A stretch of DNA of 64,000 bases, taken from positions 1,922,001 through 1,986,000 of the forward strand of contig NZ_LT964854.1 of the NCBI RefSeq assembly GCF_900240305.1, in the 5' to 3' direction. Positions 1 to 8,901 of this stretch are shown here, piece after piece. The notes under the pieces are model-generated. The model was given only the letters and a program-made list of their open reading frames with translations, made no database searches and was not told the DNA's origin. This stretch comes from Ottowia massiliensis (GTDB lineage: Bacteria > Pseudomonadota > Gammaproteobacteria > Burkholderiales > Burkholderiaceae_C). A program made the position numbers and the translations under genes. Each line of letters opens with the position of its first letter. The stretch's first letter is position 1.

Positions 1-1451
1 TGGCGCTGCCGCTGGCCGCGCGTGAGCGCGAGGTGACGGTGCAGGTGGAGGGCGAGCTGATTTCGCGGCCTTACATCCACATCACGCTGGCGCTGCTGGA
101 GCGCTTTGGCGTGGCGGTGCAGCGGCAGGGGTGGGAGCGTTTTGTCATTCCCGAAGGCAGCCGCTATCAGTCGCCGGGTGAAGTGCTGGTGGAAGCGGAT
201 GCGTCTTCGGCCAGTTATTTCATTGCGGCGGGGGCGCTGTCGGCGCCGGAGGGCGGCGAGGGCCTTGTGATTGAAGGGCTGGGGCTGGATGCGGTGCAGG
301 GCGACATTCGCTTTGTGGAGGCGGCCCGCCTGATGGGCGCGGATGTGCAGGGCGGCAGCGGCTGGCTGCGCGCACGGCGCGGGGCCTGGCCGCTGAAGGC
401 GGTTGATCTGGACTGCAACCACATTCCCGATGCGGCGATGACGCTGGCCATGATGGCGCTGTATGCCGATGGCCCCAGCACGCTGCGCAACATTGCGAGC
501 TGGCGCGTGAAGGAAACCGACCGCATTGCCGCCATGATGGCCGAGCTGCGCAAGCTGGGCGCGGCGGTGGAGGAAGGGGCCGATTTCATCCGCATCACGC
601 CCCCGGCGCTGGCGGGCGGCTGGCGCGCGGTGAGCATTTGCACTTATGACGATCACCGCATGGCCATGTGCGCGAGCCTGGCGGCTTTCAACCCCGCCGC
701 GCTGCCTGTGCGCGTGCAAGACCCGAAGTGCGTGGCCAAGACGTTTCCGGACTATTTCGAGACGCTGTTTGCCGCCGCGCGGCCCGCGCGCGCCGTGCCC
801 GTGATTTGCATAGACGGCCCCACGGCTTCCGGCAAGGGCACGCTGGCGGCGGCGCTGGCGGCGCGGCTGGGCTGGCATTACCTGGACTCTGGCGCGCTGT
901 ATCGCGCCACGGCGCTGGCCGCGCGCCAGGCCGGCGTGGCGCTGGATGACGAGGCGGCGCTGGCCCGCCTGGCCGCCGCGCTGCCTTTGCGCTTTGAAGC
1001 GGGCCGCGTTTGGCTGGACGGGCGCGATGTGAGCGAAGCCCTGCGCAGCGAGCAAACGGGCATGGATGCCTCGGCCCTGGCGCCGCTGCCTGCCGTGCGC
1101 GCCGCCTTGCTTAACTTGCAGCGCGGCATGGCCCGCTTGCCGGGGCTGGTGGCCGACGGGCGCGATATGGGCACGGTGGTGTTTGCCGATGCGCCGCTGA
1201 AAGTTTTTCTCACGGCCAGCGCCGAAACGCGGGCCGAGCGCCGCTACAAGCAATTGGCCGCAAAGGGAATTTCGGCTAACATCGCCCGCCTTCGCGACGA
1301 CCTTCAGGCGCGCGACGCGCGGGATGCTTCCCGCGCCGCCGCACCGCTCAAAGCCGCGCAAGACGCCCTGGCGCTGGACAACTCCTGCTTGAGCATCGAG
1401 CAATCGGTGCAGCAGGTGCTGGACTGGTGGCAGGACAGGCAGCCTTTTTAG
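1..1451 (+). CDS. aroA-cmk: bifunctional EPSP synthase (C-terminal part) / cytidylate kinase, 5' truncated by window
   Basis: The frame is open from base 3 and runs in from the left edge, so the true start lies outside the window. Bases 3 to about 780 encode the C-terminal half of 3-phosphoshikimate 1-carboxyvinyltransferase (shikimate pathway), with the family motifs NHIPDAAM, WRVKETDR and TYDDHRMAM. From about base 798 the same frame becomes CMP/dCMP kinase: the P-loop GPTASGKGT, the YLDSGALYR substrate motif, the DGRDMGTVVF motif and the RDARDASR lid follow in order. There is no stop between the two domains, so this is a genuine fusion; aroA-cmk fusions are known in Burkholderiales. It lies directly upstream of rpsA, the usual neighbour of cmk. 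The GTG at 33 is internal and is not the gene start. Confidence 0.95.
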   Translation, partial: ALPLAAREREVTVQVEGELISRPYIHITLALLERFGVAVQRQGWERFVIPEGSRYQSPGEVLVEADASSASYFIAAGALSAPEGGEGLVIEGLGLDAVQGDIRFVEAARLMGADVQGGSGWLRARRGAWPLKAVDLDCNHIPDAAMTLAMMALYADGPSTLRNIASWRVKETDRIAAMMAELRKLGAAVEEGADFIRITPPALAGGWRAVSICTYDDHRMAMCASLAAFNPAALPVRVQDPKCVAKTFPDYFETLFAAARPARAVPVICIDGPTASGKGTLAAALAARLGWHYLDSGALYRATALAARQAGVALDDEAALARLAAALPLRFEAGRVWLDGRDVSEALRSEQTGMDASALAPLPAVRAALLNLQRGMARLPGLVADGRDMGTVVFADAPLKVFLTASAETRAERRYKQLAAKGISANIARLRDDLQARDARDASRAAAPLKAAQDALALDNSCLSIEQSVQQVLDWWQDRQPF

Positions 1452-1528
1452 CCCCGCAAGGCCAGCAAGGCCGCCGCAAGCTCCGCTGGCGCTGCAAGGC
1501 GCTGGCGGTTTTTTTAAACCTCAACCTC

Positions 1529-1578
1529 TTGCGGGCCAGCCCGCAAACCCGGACGCAGCGCGCTTTTTCCAGCGCTGC
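1529..1578 (+). promoter_or_regulatory. two hairpins in the rpsA leader
   Basis: The 149-base gap between cmk and rpsA holds two perfect 7-bp hairpins. One is TTGCGGG/CCCGCAA with a four-base loop (1529-1546); the other is GCAGCGC/GCGCTGC around a U-rich loop (1555-1578), ending about 22 bases before the ATG. Ribosomal protein S1 represses its own mRNA through structured leaders in gammaproteobacteria, so a similar control is possible here. That function is inferred; only the hairpins are seen. Confidence 0.35.
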
Positions 1579-1600
1579 CGCGTCCAAGAAAGCATCTTTA

Positions 1601-3280
1601 ATGTCTGAATCTTTTGCCGCCCTGTTTGAAGAGTCGCTCCAGCGCACCGAAATGCGCTCTGGCGAAGTCATCACCGCCGAAGTCGTGCGCGTGGAGCACA
1701 ACTTCGTGGTCGTGAACGCCGGTTTGAAGTCAGAGGCCTACGTGCCCATTGACGAATTCAAGAACGACCAGGGCGAAGTTGAAGTGCAGCCGGGCGACTT
1801 TGTCTCGGTGGCCATCGGCTCCATCGAAAACGGCTATGGCGACACCATCCTCAGCCGCGACACCGCCAAGCGCCTGGCCTCCTGGCTGGCGCTGGAACAG
1901 GCGCTTGAATCGGGCGACTTCGTCACCGGCACCACCACGGGCAAGGTCAAGGGCGGCCTGACCGTCATGGTCAATGGCATCCGCGCCTTCCTGCCCGGCT
2001 CGCTGATTGACACGCGCCCCACCAAGGACCTCACTCCGTATGAAAACAAGACGATGGAGTTCAAGGTCATCAAGCTCGACCGCAAACGCAACAACGTGGT
2101 GCTCAGCCGCCGCGCCGTGGTGGAAGCCAGCATGGGCGAAGACCGCGCCAAGCTGCTCGAAACCCTGAAGGAAGGCGCCATCGTGCAAGGCGTGGTCAAG
2201 AACATCACCGAATACGGCGCGTTCGTTGACCTGGGCGGCATTGACGGCCTGCTGCACATCACCGACATGGCCTGGCGCCGCGTGCGCCACCCCAGCGAAG
2301 TGGTGCAGGCCGGCCAGGAAATCACCGCCAAGATTCTCAAGTTCGACACCGAGAAAAACCGCGTCTCGCTGGGCATCAAGCAAATGGGCGACGACCCGTG
2401 GCTGGGCGTGGCGCGCCGCTATCCCGCCGGCACCCGCATGTTTGGCCGCGTGACCAACATTGCCGACTACGGCGCGTTCGTGGAGCTGGAGCCGGGCATC
2501 GAGGGCCTGGTTCACGTCTCCGAAATGGACTGGACCAACAAGAACGTGGCGCCCGGCAAGGTGGTCAGCCTGGGCGAAGAAGCCGAAGTCATGGTGCTTG
2601 AAATCGACGAAGACAAGCGCCGCATCAGCCTGGGCATGAAGCAGTGCAAGCCCAACCCCTGGCAGGAATTCGCGCAGAACACCAAGCGCGGCGACCGTGT
2701 CAAAGGCCCTGTCAAGTCCATCACCGACTTTGGCGTGTTCGTTGGCTTGTCTTCCGGCATTGATGGCCTTGTGCACCTATCCGACCTTTCCTGGAACGAG
2801 CCGGGCGAAACCGCCGTGCGCAACTACAAGAAAGGCCAGGAAGTGGAAGCCATCGTGCTGGCCGTGGACGTGGAGCGCGAGCGCATCTCCCTGGGCATCA
2901 AGCAGCTTGACCAGGACCCCTTCACCACCTTCGTTTCCGTGAATGAAAAAGGCCAGACCGTCACCGGCAAGGTCAAGAGCGTGGACGCCAAGGGCGCTGA
3001 AATCGAACTGGGCGAAGACGTGACCGGCTACCTGCGCGCCAGCGAAATCAGCCGCGACCGCGTGGACGACGCCACCACCGTGCTGAAAGTGGGCGACGAA
3101 GTCACCGCCGTGGTGACCAACATCGACCGCAAGAATCGCAGCATCCAGCTGTCCGTCAAGGCCAAGGACGCGGCCGACCAGCAGGAAGCCCTGGCCAGCC
3201 TGAACCAGGACGCAGGCCACGCCGGCACCACCAGCCTGGGCGCCTTGCTGCGCGCCAAGCTCGACAGCGACAAGTCCTGA
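1601..3280 (+). CDS. rpsA: 30S ribosomal protein S1
   Basis: This 559-residue protein matches full-length S1, which binds mRNA and helps load it on the 30S subunit. It starts MSESFAALFEESL, the conserved beginning of proteobacterial S1. Six S1/OB-fold repeats follow; clear examples are VKNITEYGAFVDLGGIDGLLH, VTNIADYGAFVELEPGIEGL and VKSITDFGVFVGLSSGIDGL, each ending in a RISLGIKQ-type strand. The ATG at 1601 is chosen because the longer open frame upstream encodes nothing S1-like. The order cmk-rpsA-ihfB is the classic proteobacterial arrangement. A strong terminator follows at 3302-3361. Confidence 0.98.
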   Translation: MSESFAALFEESLQRTEMRSGEVITAEVVRVEHNFVVVNAGLKSEAYVPIDEFKNDQGEVEVQPGDFVSVAIGSIENGYGDTILSRDTAKRLASWLALEQALESGDFVTGTTTGKVKGGLTVMVNGIRAFLPGSLIDTRPTKDLTPYENKTMEFKVIKLDRKRNNVVLSRRAVVEASMGEDRAKLLETLKEGAIVQGVVKNITEYGAFVDLGGIDGLLHITDMAWRRVRHPSEVVQAGQEITAKILKFDTEKNRVSLGIKQMGDDPWLGVARRYPAGTRMFGRVTNIADYGAFVELEPGIEGLVHVSEMDWTNKNVAPGKVVSLGEEAEVMVLEIDEDKRRISLGMKQCKPNPWQEFAQNTKRGDRVKGPVKSITDFGVFVGLSSGIDGLVHLSDLSWNEPGETAVRNYKKGQEVEAIVLAVDVERERISLGIKQLDQDPFTTFVSVNEKGQTVTGKVKSVDAKGAEIELGEDVTGYLRASEISRDRVDDATTVLKVGDEVTAVVTNIDRKNRSIQLSVKAKDAADQQEALASLNQDAGHAGTTSLGALLRAKLDSDKS

Positions 3281-3301
3281 CCGGCCCGGACCGCTGCCCC
3301 G

Positions 3302-3361
3302 CCGCCGCCTGCTGGCGCCGCCATGCCCTCCGGGCGTGACAGCTGCCCAGGCGGCGGTTTT
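3302..3361 (+). terminator. rho-independent terminator of rpsA
   Basis: A perfect 10-bp stem, CCGCCGCCTG (3302-3311) with CAGGCGGCGG (3348-3357), is followed by TTTT. The loop is long (36 bases) and itself GC-rich, so it probably folds further. It lies 21 bases after the rpsA stop. Confidence 0.7.
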
Positions 3362-3402
3362 CCATTCAGACATGCCGCAACAACAACCAGAAAAACGCCA
3401 CC

Positions 3403-3690
3403 ATGACCCGCTCCGATCTTGTTGAACTGCTGGCCGAGCGCTTTCCCCGGCTCACCCAGAAAGACGCGGATGCCGCCGCTCGCGCCTTGCTGCAAGCCAT
3501 GAGCGACGCCCTGGAACAGGGCCAGCGCATCGAAATTCGCGGCTTTGGCAGCTTTGGCGTGACGCGCCGCAACCCGCGCCTGGGCCGCAACCCCCGCACT
3601 GGCCAGAGCGTTGCCATTCCCGAACGCCGGGTGCCCCACTTCAAGCCCGGCAAGGCCCTGCGCGACGCAGTGGATGCCAGCCGCTCCTGA
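3403..3690 (+). CDS. ihfB: integration host factor beta subunit
   Basis: A 95-residue HU/IHF-family protein. IHF is a heterodimer that bends DNA in replication, recombination and transcription. The signature RGFGSFGVTRR and the beta-arm NPRLGRNPRTGQSV are present, followed by the C-terminal helix HFKPGKALRD. The start MTRSDLVELLAERF matches IHF-beta rather than HU, and its position just after rpsA supports ihfB. In many proteobacteria lapA-lapB come next; here the neighbourhood changes abruptly to the CRISPR island. Confidence 0.95.
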   Translation: MTRSDLVELLAERFPRLTQKDADAAARALLQAMSDALEQGQRIEIRGFGSFGVTRRNPRLGRNPRTGQSVAIPERRVPHFKPGKALRDAVDASRS

Positions 3691-4366
3691 TTGCCGGGTT
3701 TTCAAAACCCGCCTTCAAATCAAGCTCTGCCCAGTTGGGCCAAAGTCCTCTCCTCCAGCGCTTGTTAGTACCCTGGAGCCATGCGCTGCTCATGGCGTTT
3801 GATCACGTGTGTTCCAGTCGAACATTGCCATACCCGCACGCATCGCCGCCATTGGCAAGATGGCCCGCAAGCGTTCAAGGCGCAATGAACAGGTTGGTCT
3901 GCAACGCCCTGACTTCCCCTGTTTTTAGATACAGGCTGAATGCACCATGTCGCGCTAACGTCGGCAGCAGAAATAAATTAGTTTTTAATGGTAATAACCA
4001 ATGGTACAACGGCCTTGTTTAAATGACGAAGAAAGATTTCCGGAAGCCTGGAAATGATTTAGTCCAAATCCTTGTCTAGATTCATCGTCATACTGGCTTT
4101 GAATTTACGCAGACGCGGAAAAAGAGAAAATAACATTCGAAGATACTAGCGTTTAATTATCGAATATAACGACAACGATCTTGTATCTCATCGCTCCGCT
4201 GACCTTGCCCGCCGAAATCTTGCCGCCCAGCTCATTGCACGGTATTGATTCAAAGCGAATCGGCTTTATTTTATAAATCCGGTCAGTTATCCATCGAATC
4301 GCCGACTTTTAATATACCGCCGCCAAAGTCTCGCGCGTTTAGGCAGATTTAGTTCATTTGATTCTC
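3691..4366. other. non-coding junction between ihfB and the CRISPR array
   Basis: No convincing gene is seen in these roughly 680 bases. Composition drops from GC-rich to AT-rich at about 3900-4000, which marks the approximate left edge of the foreign CRISPR island. A short inverted repeat (CGGGTTTT/AAAACCCG, 3695-3711) follows ihfB without a T-run and is at best a weak terminator. Confidence 0.6.
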
Positions 4367-4530
4367 TTTTTTACACACAGCCGTCCGAAGGCGGCTGCCT
4401 GAAAATGCGGGCGCGGTGTATGTTGGTGTTTATGTTTCAACACACAGCCGCCCGAAGGCGGCTGCGCGATATGCGCCATGAAAAACGAAGCAAAAGAGGT
4501 TTCAACACACAGCCGCCCGAAGGCGGCTGC
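4367..4530 (-). CRISPR. short type I-C CRISPR array (3 repeats, 2 spacers)
   Basis: Two identical 32-base repeats lie at 4434-4465 and 4499-4530. A degenerate copy with four mismatches lies at 4367-4398. Spacers are 35 bases (4399-4433) and 33 bases (4466-4498), normal for type I-C. Read on the minus strand the repeat contains the hairpin GCCGCC-TTCG-GGCGGC and ends in GTTGAAAC, the hallmark of type I-C repeats. The degenerate copy is at the end far from cas2, as expected for an old terminal repeat, so the leader is on the cas2 side. Two spacers is very short and fits the damaged adaptation genes nearby. Confidence 0.93.
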
Positions 4531-4726
4531 TCCCTGCTTGAAAACTCTTTAAAAATCAGACAATTAGAAGTTAATTTTCGCTGACCTATCTGATTCCCAG
4601 GGAGTTAGGGAAGTATAGCGGTCGTCCTCGCACCATACAAACTGCGGAAATTCGTCTTAATAGTTGAAAAACCGAAGCGTTCGCTAACCTGCCAGTGTTT
4701 TCATGGGAGCAAGCCATCAGCGATCA
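4531..4726 (-). promoter_or_regulatory. putative CRISPR leader
   Basis: An AT-rich, gene-free stretch between cas2 and the first intact repeat. Its place and the repeat orientation make it the expected leader, where array transcription starts and new spacers are inserted. No promoter box was assigned with confidence. Confidence 0.55.
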
Positions 4727-5020
4727 CTAAATAATCAGCGTGCTCCTAAACACGTCCACCGCTGGCCGAGCTCCATAATGTTCTACCTTGCCCCGCCATT
4801 TGCTGCCTAGATAGTAGAAGCGCAAGCTGTCAACTGCTGGGTTGAAAACATCAAGCAACCCGATTTTTAGCTTCACCCATTGATCGGGCGATATATCACA
4901 TTCAAAAACAGAGAACTGCACACGCACGCCATAATCTTGGCACAATTTCGCTATCCTGCGCAGCCGGACCGGGCCTTGCGGATCCTCAAAGGAAATGTCA
5001 TAAGTAATCAATATCAACAT
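4727..5020 (-). CDS. cas2: CRISPR-associated endoribonuclease Cas2
   Basis: A 97-residue Cas2 of the type I-C form. Cas2 bridges two Cas1 dimers in the spacer-integration complex. It begins with the ferredoxin-like first strand MLILITYDIS, carrying the conserved Asp. The middle has RLRRIAKLCQDYGVRVQFSVFEC, typical of I-C Cas2, and the end runs DVFRSTLII. It lies 16 bases downstream of the broken cas1 and is the last cas gene before the array. The gene itself is intact. Confidence 0.96.
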   Translation of the reverse strand: MLILITYDISFEDPQGPVRLRRIAKLCQDYGVRVQFSVFECDISPDQWVKLKIGLLDVFNPAVDSLRFYYLGSKWRGKVEHYGARPAVDVFRSTLII

Positions 5021-5036
5021 GAAAATTTTCCGCGCA

Positions 5037-6040
5037 TCACCTCATCAAAAATGGCGGATATCCCGCTAAATCCCCGCGCAAATGGCGTGCCAACAGCATT
5101 GCCTGAATATACGGCAACAGCCCGATTTCCACTTCCTCCCCAAAAAACGGATGAACGATTTTTTCCTGCTTTTTCGCCTGCAAAGCTTGGAACAACAGCT
5201 TACGCGCCTCGGCTTTCAGGTTTACCGCACCGCTTGCCTCGGTAACAAGATCCTGCGGTTTGATTTGCCCACGGTTAATCAAGGAAAGCACCCACCATGC
5301 GCGGAATTCTTCCAAAATATCTTGCGCCAAACTGTCGCGCCCCGGTCGGTCGGCGTGCAGAAAGCCCACCTGAGGATCGAGCCCCACGCCTTGCAGCGCG
5401 CCGCTAATGTCCTTGCCCAAGATGCTGTACACAAACGACAGTAGCGCGTTCACCCCGTCTCTGGGCGGACGGCGGTTGCGCCCGTCAAAAGAAAAGCCGC
5501 TTTTTTCGCTCAAAAGCTGCCCGAATACGCCAAAATAATGCGCCGCCGCATCGCCCTCAATGCCGCGTACCACGTCCAGCTCCGCCGCGCCCTTCAACTG
5601 CCGCAGCGAAATATTCAAAGCATTGACCGCACTTTGAATCGCCGCATTCTCGCCATAATTGCGAATCTGCCGCTGAAGCACCCGCTTACTCGCCTGAATC
5701 TTCGCCGCGATGATATTGCGCGCAATCGGCACGGGATTTTGCTCCGACACCCGATACTGCGCCCGACGCAGCAGCACATTGCCGCTCTGCCGCCCCTGAA
5801 GCCGCCCCAAGAAACGTCCGTTTTCGGTAAAAAACGCCCCAAATTCACATTATTTTCGCCGCAAAACCCCAGCAAAAACGGTGACACCAGCACATTCCCA
5901 AAACAGAAAATATGCCCGATGGAATGCACCGGCAACTGCGCTACCTTCTTACGCTCCTGCTCTACCACCAGCGTTTCCCGTTCCTTATGCAGATAGCTGC
6001 CTTGGGTGGTGATGTAGAGTGTGTTTTGCAGTTTGCGCAT
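5037..6040 (-). pseudogene. cas1: cas1, frameshifted
   Basis: The N-terminal part starts at ATG 6040 (MRKLQNTLYITTQGSY, with an AGGAG site just upstream) and reads as Cas1 up to GENNVNL. The frame then slips at a run of four C on the plus strand (5837-5840). The rest reads in another frame from GRLQGRQSGNV to the stop at 5037. Removing two G from the minus-strand GGGG run restores NLAFFTENGRFLGRLQ, the expected Cas1 sequence, and a total of 333 residues. The C-terminal part keeps the metal-binding region: Glu in RGIEGDAAAHYF, His in GFLHADRPGRDS and the acidic LAQDILEEFR. It is either a true pseudogene or a homopolymer error. If true, spacer acquisition would be lost. Confidence 0.88.
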
Positions 6041-6112
6041 GGGGAGGCTCCTTGGATTTTGATCGCAGTTGTAGATTAGTGGATGTACCCAAATAGTGAC
6101 TATGTACAAGCA

Positions 6113-7831
6113 TTAAATGATTAGTGGAATATCCCAAGAAGTCCATTTTGATGTAAAGAAGGATCTATTCATGCAACGAATAGATGTGTTAAACATGAAT
6201 AAAACTCTTGCACCATTTAACATTTCCCACTCTTTGGCTGGACCAAGGGAGCTACCTTGATTATCATAAGATTTCTGAATTTCTTTAATTAAATAATCTT
6301 GAACATTCATAATATCTGAGAAGTCAATTAAAGCATTATCATAAATTATTTGATTAAAGTCACCATTTTCAAAAGATGACATACTTCCCTGGAGAAGATT
6401 TCTAAAAGTATTCCATTCATACATTGATATACCATTTTTAGTACACATATCAAGATTTTCAATAGAATGTAACAAGATAAATCGACAATTCCTTTCTATA
6501 TCTATCTTCCCAATAATTTTTTTACCCAATCTAGATACAAGACGCTCCCTAACTCCTGAAGTTAATATATTTGATCTTAGATGACATAACTGATCAATAC
6601 CATGATTTAGCGATTCATTTCTGCAATATTCATTAAATTCATCACTAAAAAATGGATGTATTGTGGTTATTCTATGTTTAATTTGGCAGAAATAAATTAG
6701 ATTAGATGCCTTGTCATAAATAATCATATCTGCATCATATTTCTCTTTTGGATTGTTTATGCCATCTGTTACAATAAATCGATTACTATTGAGTTTATCT
6801 TTCAGATACTTTTGAATATATCCATTCTCAAACCACTTACCTATTTTTTTCATATTAGTTAAATAACCAGATGAAACTGTTCTAATTGCAAACTTTAAAT
6901 TAATATCATTTATTCTTATTTGGTCGTAATTTAATTCCGTTGCTATCCTATCATGCTCACGTACTCCTAACTCATTCATGGTGTTAAAAAGGAATTTAAT
7001 CTCATCTTTAGAAAATCCAAATTTATGTAGCTTACACTTGTCAATAGTTACTTGCTGATCAAATACATCTTCAATACTATGCTGCTCAATATCATGTTGA
7101 AAAGATAGAAAAGAAATTAATTCAACTAAACTTCTCATATTTGAAAAAATTTGACTATCATTAGAATCTAAAAACCTTATATAATTTGGATGAAAGCTTA
7201 TATACTTATCTAATATTACATCTACATAACCTTGAAATAGTTCAGAGTTTCTTGAGTTTACATGTGCGCTAATTCCTTTTCTAAAAATTAAATCAGAAAG
7301 ATGGCTTTGCTTGGTAAAATATCTCGAAAACCAAATCATTTTATAATGATCCATATATTCTTCATTTATTTTATACCTTCTGTTGTCAATTTTTTCTATA
7401 ACTCCTAATAAAATATAGAAAACAAATTCACTAAACGCATAAAATGCATAAAGATTAACTATTTTTTTATAGGATATTTTATCCAGGCCAGTGAGATGAT
7501 TTTTAACTAAATCATCCTTGATCCTTTCACGATAATCATTTTCTATAAATTTATAATTATCAATGATTAGTTCTTTTCCTCTGTTATTTAATACATACAA
7601 CTTAATCCCAAAATTTTCAACTCCCTTATTGATAAAGAAATTTTTATCTTCTAAACTAAGTAATGCATACTTTTTAAGTGTACATAAAACCTTTGCTAAA
7701 TTACTCGGAAGGTATTTTCTAACATCTGTTTCTGAGATATTAATAGGATTGTTAATAAGTGATAAAACAAACATGCTTCTTTTCCTATCCATCCTGTTTA
7801 AAATATTTATTAAACATTCAAACCAATGCAT
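6113..7831 (-). CDS. AT-rich protein with PD-(D/E)XK nuclease-like motif, inserted between cas4 and cas1
   Basis: A 572-residue protein, clearly richer in Lys, Ile, Asn and Phe than any neighbour. I do not recognise the whole family. Residues about 15-70 look like a winged-helix (SLINNPINISETDVRKYLPS, then KKYALLSLEDK). The C-terminal third has a plausible restriction-endonuclease-fold core: E335 (GKWFENGYIQ), D368 (KYDADMIIYD) and Q383-x-K385 (LIYFCQIKHR), in the usual E...D...QxK order. A GAGG ribosome site lies about 10 bases before the ATG. It points the same way as the cas genes and stops 72 bases before cas1. Its composition marks a second transfer into an already foreign locus. A role as an extra defence nuclease or a selfish gene is inferred; nothing shows it works with Cas proteins. 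Confidence 0.8.
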   Translation of the reverse strand: MHWFECLINILNRMDRKRSMFVLSLINNPINISETDVRKYLPSNLAKVLCTLKKYALLSLEDKNFFINKGVENFGIKLYVLNNRGKELIIDNYKFIENDYRERIKDDLVKNHLTGLDKISYKKIVNLYAFYAFSEFVFYILLGVIEKIDNRRYKINEEYMDHYKMIWFSRYFTKQSHLSDLIFRKGISAHVNSRNSELFQGYVDVILDKYISFHPNYIRFLDSNDSQIFSNMRSLVELISFLSFQHDIEQHSIEDVFDQQVTIDKCKLHKFGFSKDEIKFLFNTMNELGVREHDRIATELNYDQIRINDINLKFAIRTVSSGYLTNMKKIGKWFENGYIQKYLKDKLNSNRFIVTDGINNPKEKYDADMIIYDKASNLIYFCQIKHRITTIHPFFSDEFNEYCRNESLNHGIDQLCHLRSNILTSGVRERLVSRLGKKIIGKIDIERNCRFILLHSIENLDMCTKNGISMYEWNTFRNLLQGSMSSFENGDFNQIIYDNALIDFSDIMNVQDYLIKEIQKSYDNQGSSLGPAKEWEMLNGARVLFMFNTSIRCMNRSFFTSKWTSWDIPLII

Positions 7832-7862
7832 ATTCTAGTTCCTCGCATTAAATAATCAGATA

Positions 7863-7965
7863 ATCAGAATGGTTGATTCCCCAAACAATCCCGCCACATA
7901 CCCCACACTCCTATCCCGTTTCCCCAACAACTCCGGCTGGCAAATCTCCATCACTGAGCAGATGG
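7863..7965 (-). pseudogene. second, diverged copy of the cas4 3' end
   Basis: About 90 bases repeat the end of cas4 (8902-8990) at roughly 90% identity. The translated remnant reads MEICQPELLGKRDRSVGYV and then diverges (AGLFGESTILII, stop), against ICQPELLGKRDRSVGHVARLFAE in the full gene. The copies differ by scattered substitutions, so this is not a recent duplication. It looks like the end of another cas4 allele. It shows that the DNA between here and cas4 came in later, with its own flanking cas4 end. Confidence 0.85.
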
Positions 7966-8025
7966 ATACAAGCTACAAGCTTGCTACTTAAAGCTTAACT
8001 GCACTTTTAGGGCAATGGCTTGTGC

Positions 8026-8037
8026 AGGCTACCTGAA
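8026..8037 (+). other. DNA uptake sequence, Eikenella dialect
   Basis: AGGCTACCTGAA is an exact match to the 12-mer uptake sequence dialect known from Eikenella (AG-eikDUS). It lies just downstream of the CPBP gene, inside the segment bounded by the two cas4 ends. The dialect differs from that in the surrounding cas genes, which suggests a different donor. Confidence 0.75.
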
Positions 8038-8059
8038 AAAAATGGACAGGTTGCTGAAC

Positions 8060-8890
8060 TTATGAATATAACTTACCTCTATCATATGGCGAACACATTG
8101 CCTTACGCCAAAAAACCATCACAATTACCGCCGCGATGATGATAATTCCGTATGGAATCATGCCGTCGCCGTTTTCATATGCCGCCCGTCCGCCCGGAAA
8201 GCCCGTACGCGCGGTATTGGCAACCGTGTGGCACGCAATCAATACAAATACCGAACCGCCGCTGCCGTTATACAGCCATACATAGATAATCCTCACGGCA
8301 ACCGTTCCTGCCAGCCCCCACGCGATCAGTTCAGCAGACTGCCCCACGGCAATCATGGACGGCAAATGCCACAATGCCCACGGTACCCCGATAATCAGCG
8401 CCGTAACAAGCGGAGTAAAACGCCGTTGCAGACTCTCCGTAGCGTAGGATGCATAGCCCAATTCCTCGGCAACTGCTGCGATAAAGAACATGACGAATGC
8501 CCCGGCAAGCGGCGCAAACGATACGGATAAGGCAGGTATGGTTTGTCCTGTTTGGCGTATCGCGATATAAGTTAGTAGATAAAGCAGGGGAAAAATCAGT
8601 ATCGCCGTCCAAAAATAGGCAGAATGCTTTATCCGCCCGTAATCAAACACACGCCCAAACAGTCCGCGCACCGCTGCCATTCCGCCCTCGCGGTAACGCA
8701 GCAACGCAGCGGCAACCGTCGGAGTGAGCGCCGCACCGATGTCGGTCAGCGGCAGATTATCAGGTAGGGGACTGTGTTTGAGAAACAAAGACAGCAGCCA
8801 AAACGGCGCGCTCAAAGCGTACACCAGTAGAAAATATTGCCACGGATGCGAATAATTGATGTCCAAACTTCTTGAATGCTTGTCTTGCAT
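8060..8890 (-). CDS. CPBP family intramembrane metalloprotease
   Basis: A 276-residue membrane protein with several hydrophobic segments. Family motifs are in order: EE at about 142-143 (AAVAEELGYASY), His at about 175 (WALWHLPSM) and a third motif around HTVANTA near 219. CPBP/Abi proteins are membrane-embedded proteases; members process CAAX proteins, bacteriocins or act in immunity to them. The second motif residue that is often Arg (EExxxR) is not clearly present. The gene starts 11 bases after the cas4 stop with GGAGG directly before ATG, so it is transcribed with the cas operon. It is not a known cas gene. A passenger or toxin-immunity role is more likely than a CRISPR role, but that is inference. 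Confidence 0.85.
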   Translation of the reverse strand: MQDKHSRSLDINYSHPWQYFLLVYALSAPFWLLSLFLKHSPLPDNLPLTDIGAALTPTVAAALLRYREGGMAAVRGLFGRVFDYGRIKHSAYFWTAILIFPLLYLLTYIAIRQTGQTIPALSVSFAPLAGAFVMFFIAAVAEELGYASYATESLQRRFTPLVTALIIGVPWALWHLPSMIAVGQSAELIAWGLAGTVAVRIIYVWLYNGSGGSVFVLIACHTVANTARTGFPGGRAAYENGDGMIPYGIIIIAAVIVMVFWRKAMCSPYDRGKLYS

Positions 8891-8901
8891 ATTACCTCCA
8901 T

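Noticed and set aside
1472..1518. Terminator before rpsA (CCGCC...GGCGG then seven T)
   Set aside because: Only five base pairs with a long unpaired loop; not enough for a terminator call.
4434..4530. Idea that the short array is only a hairpin repeat and not CRISPR
   Set aside because: Two identical 32-base repeats, normal spacer lengths, a type I-C 3' end and adjacent cas2 make it a true array.
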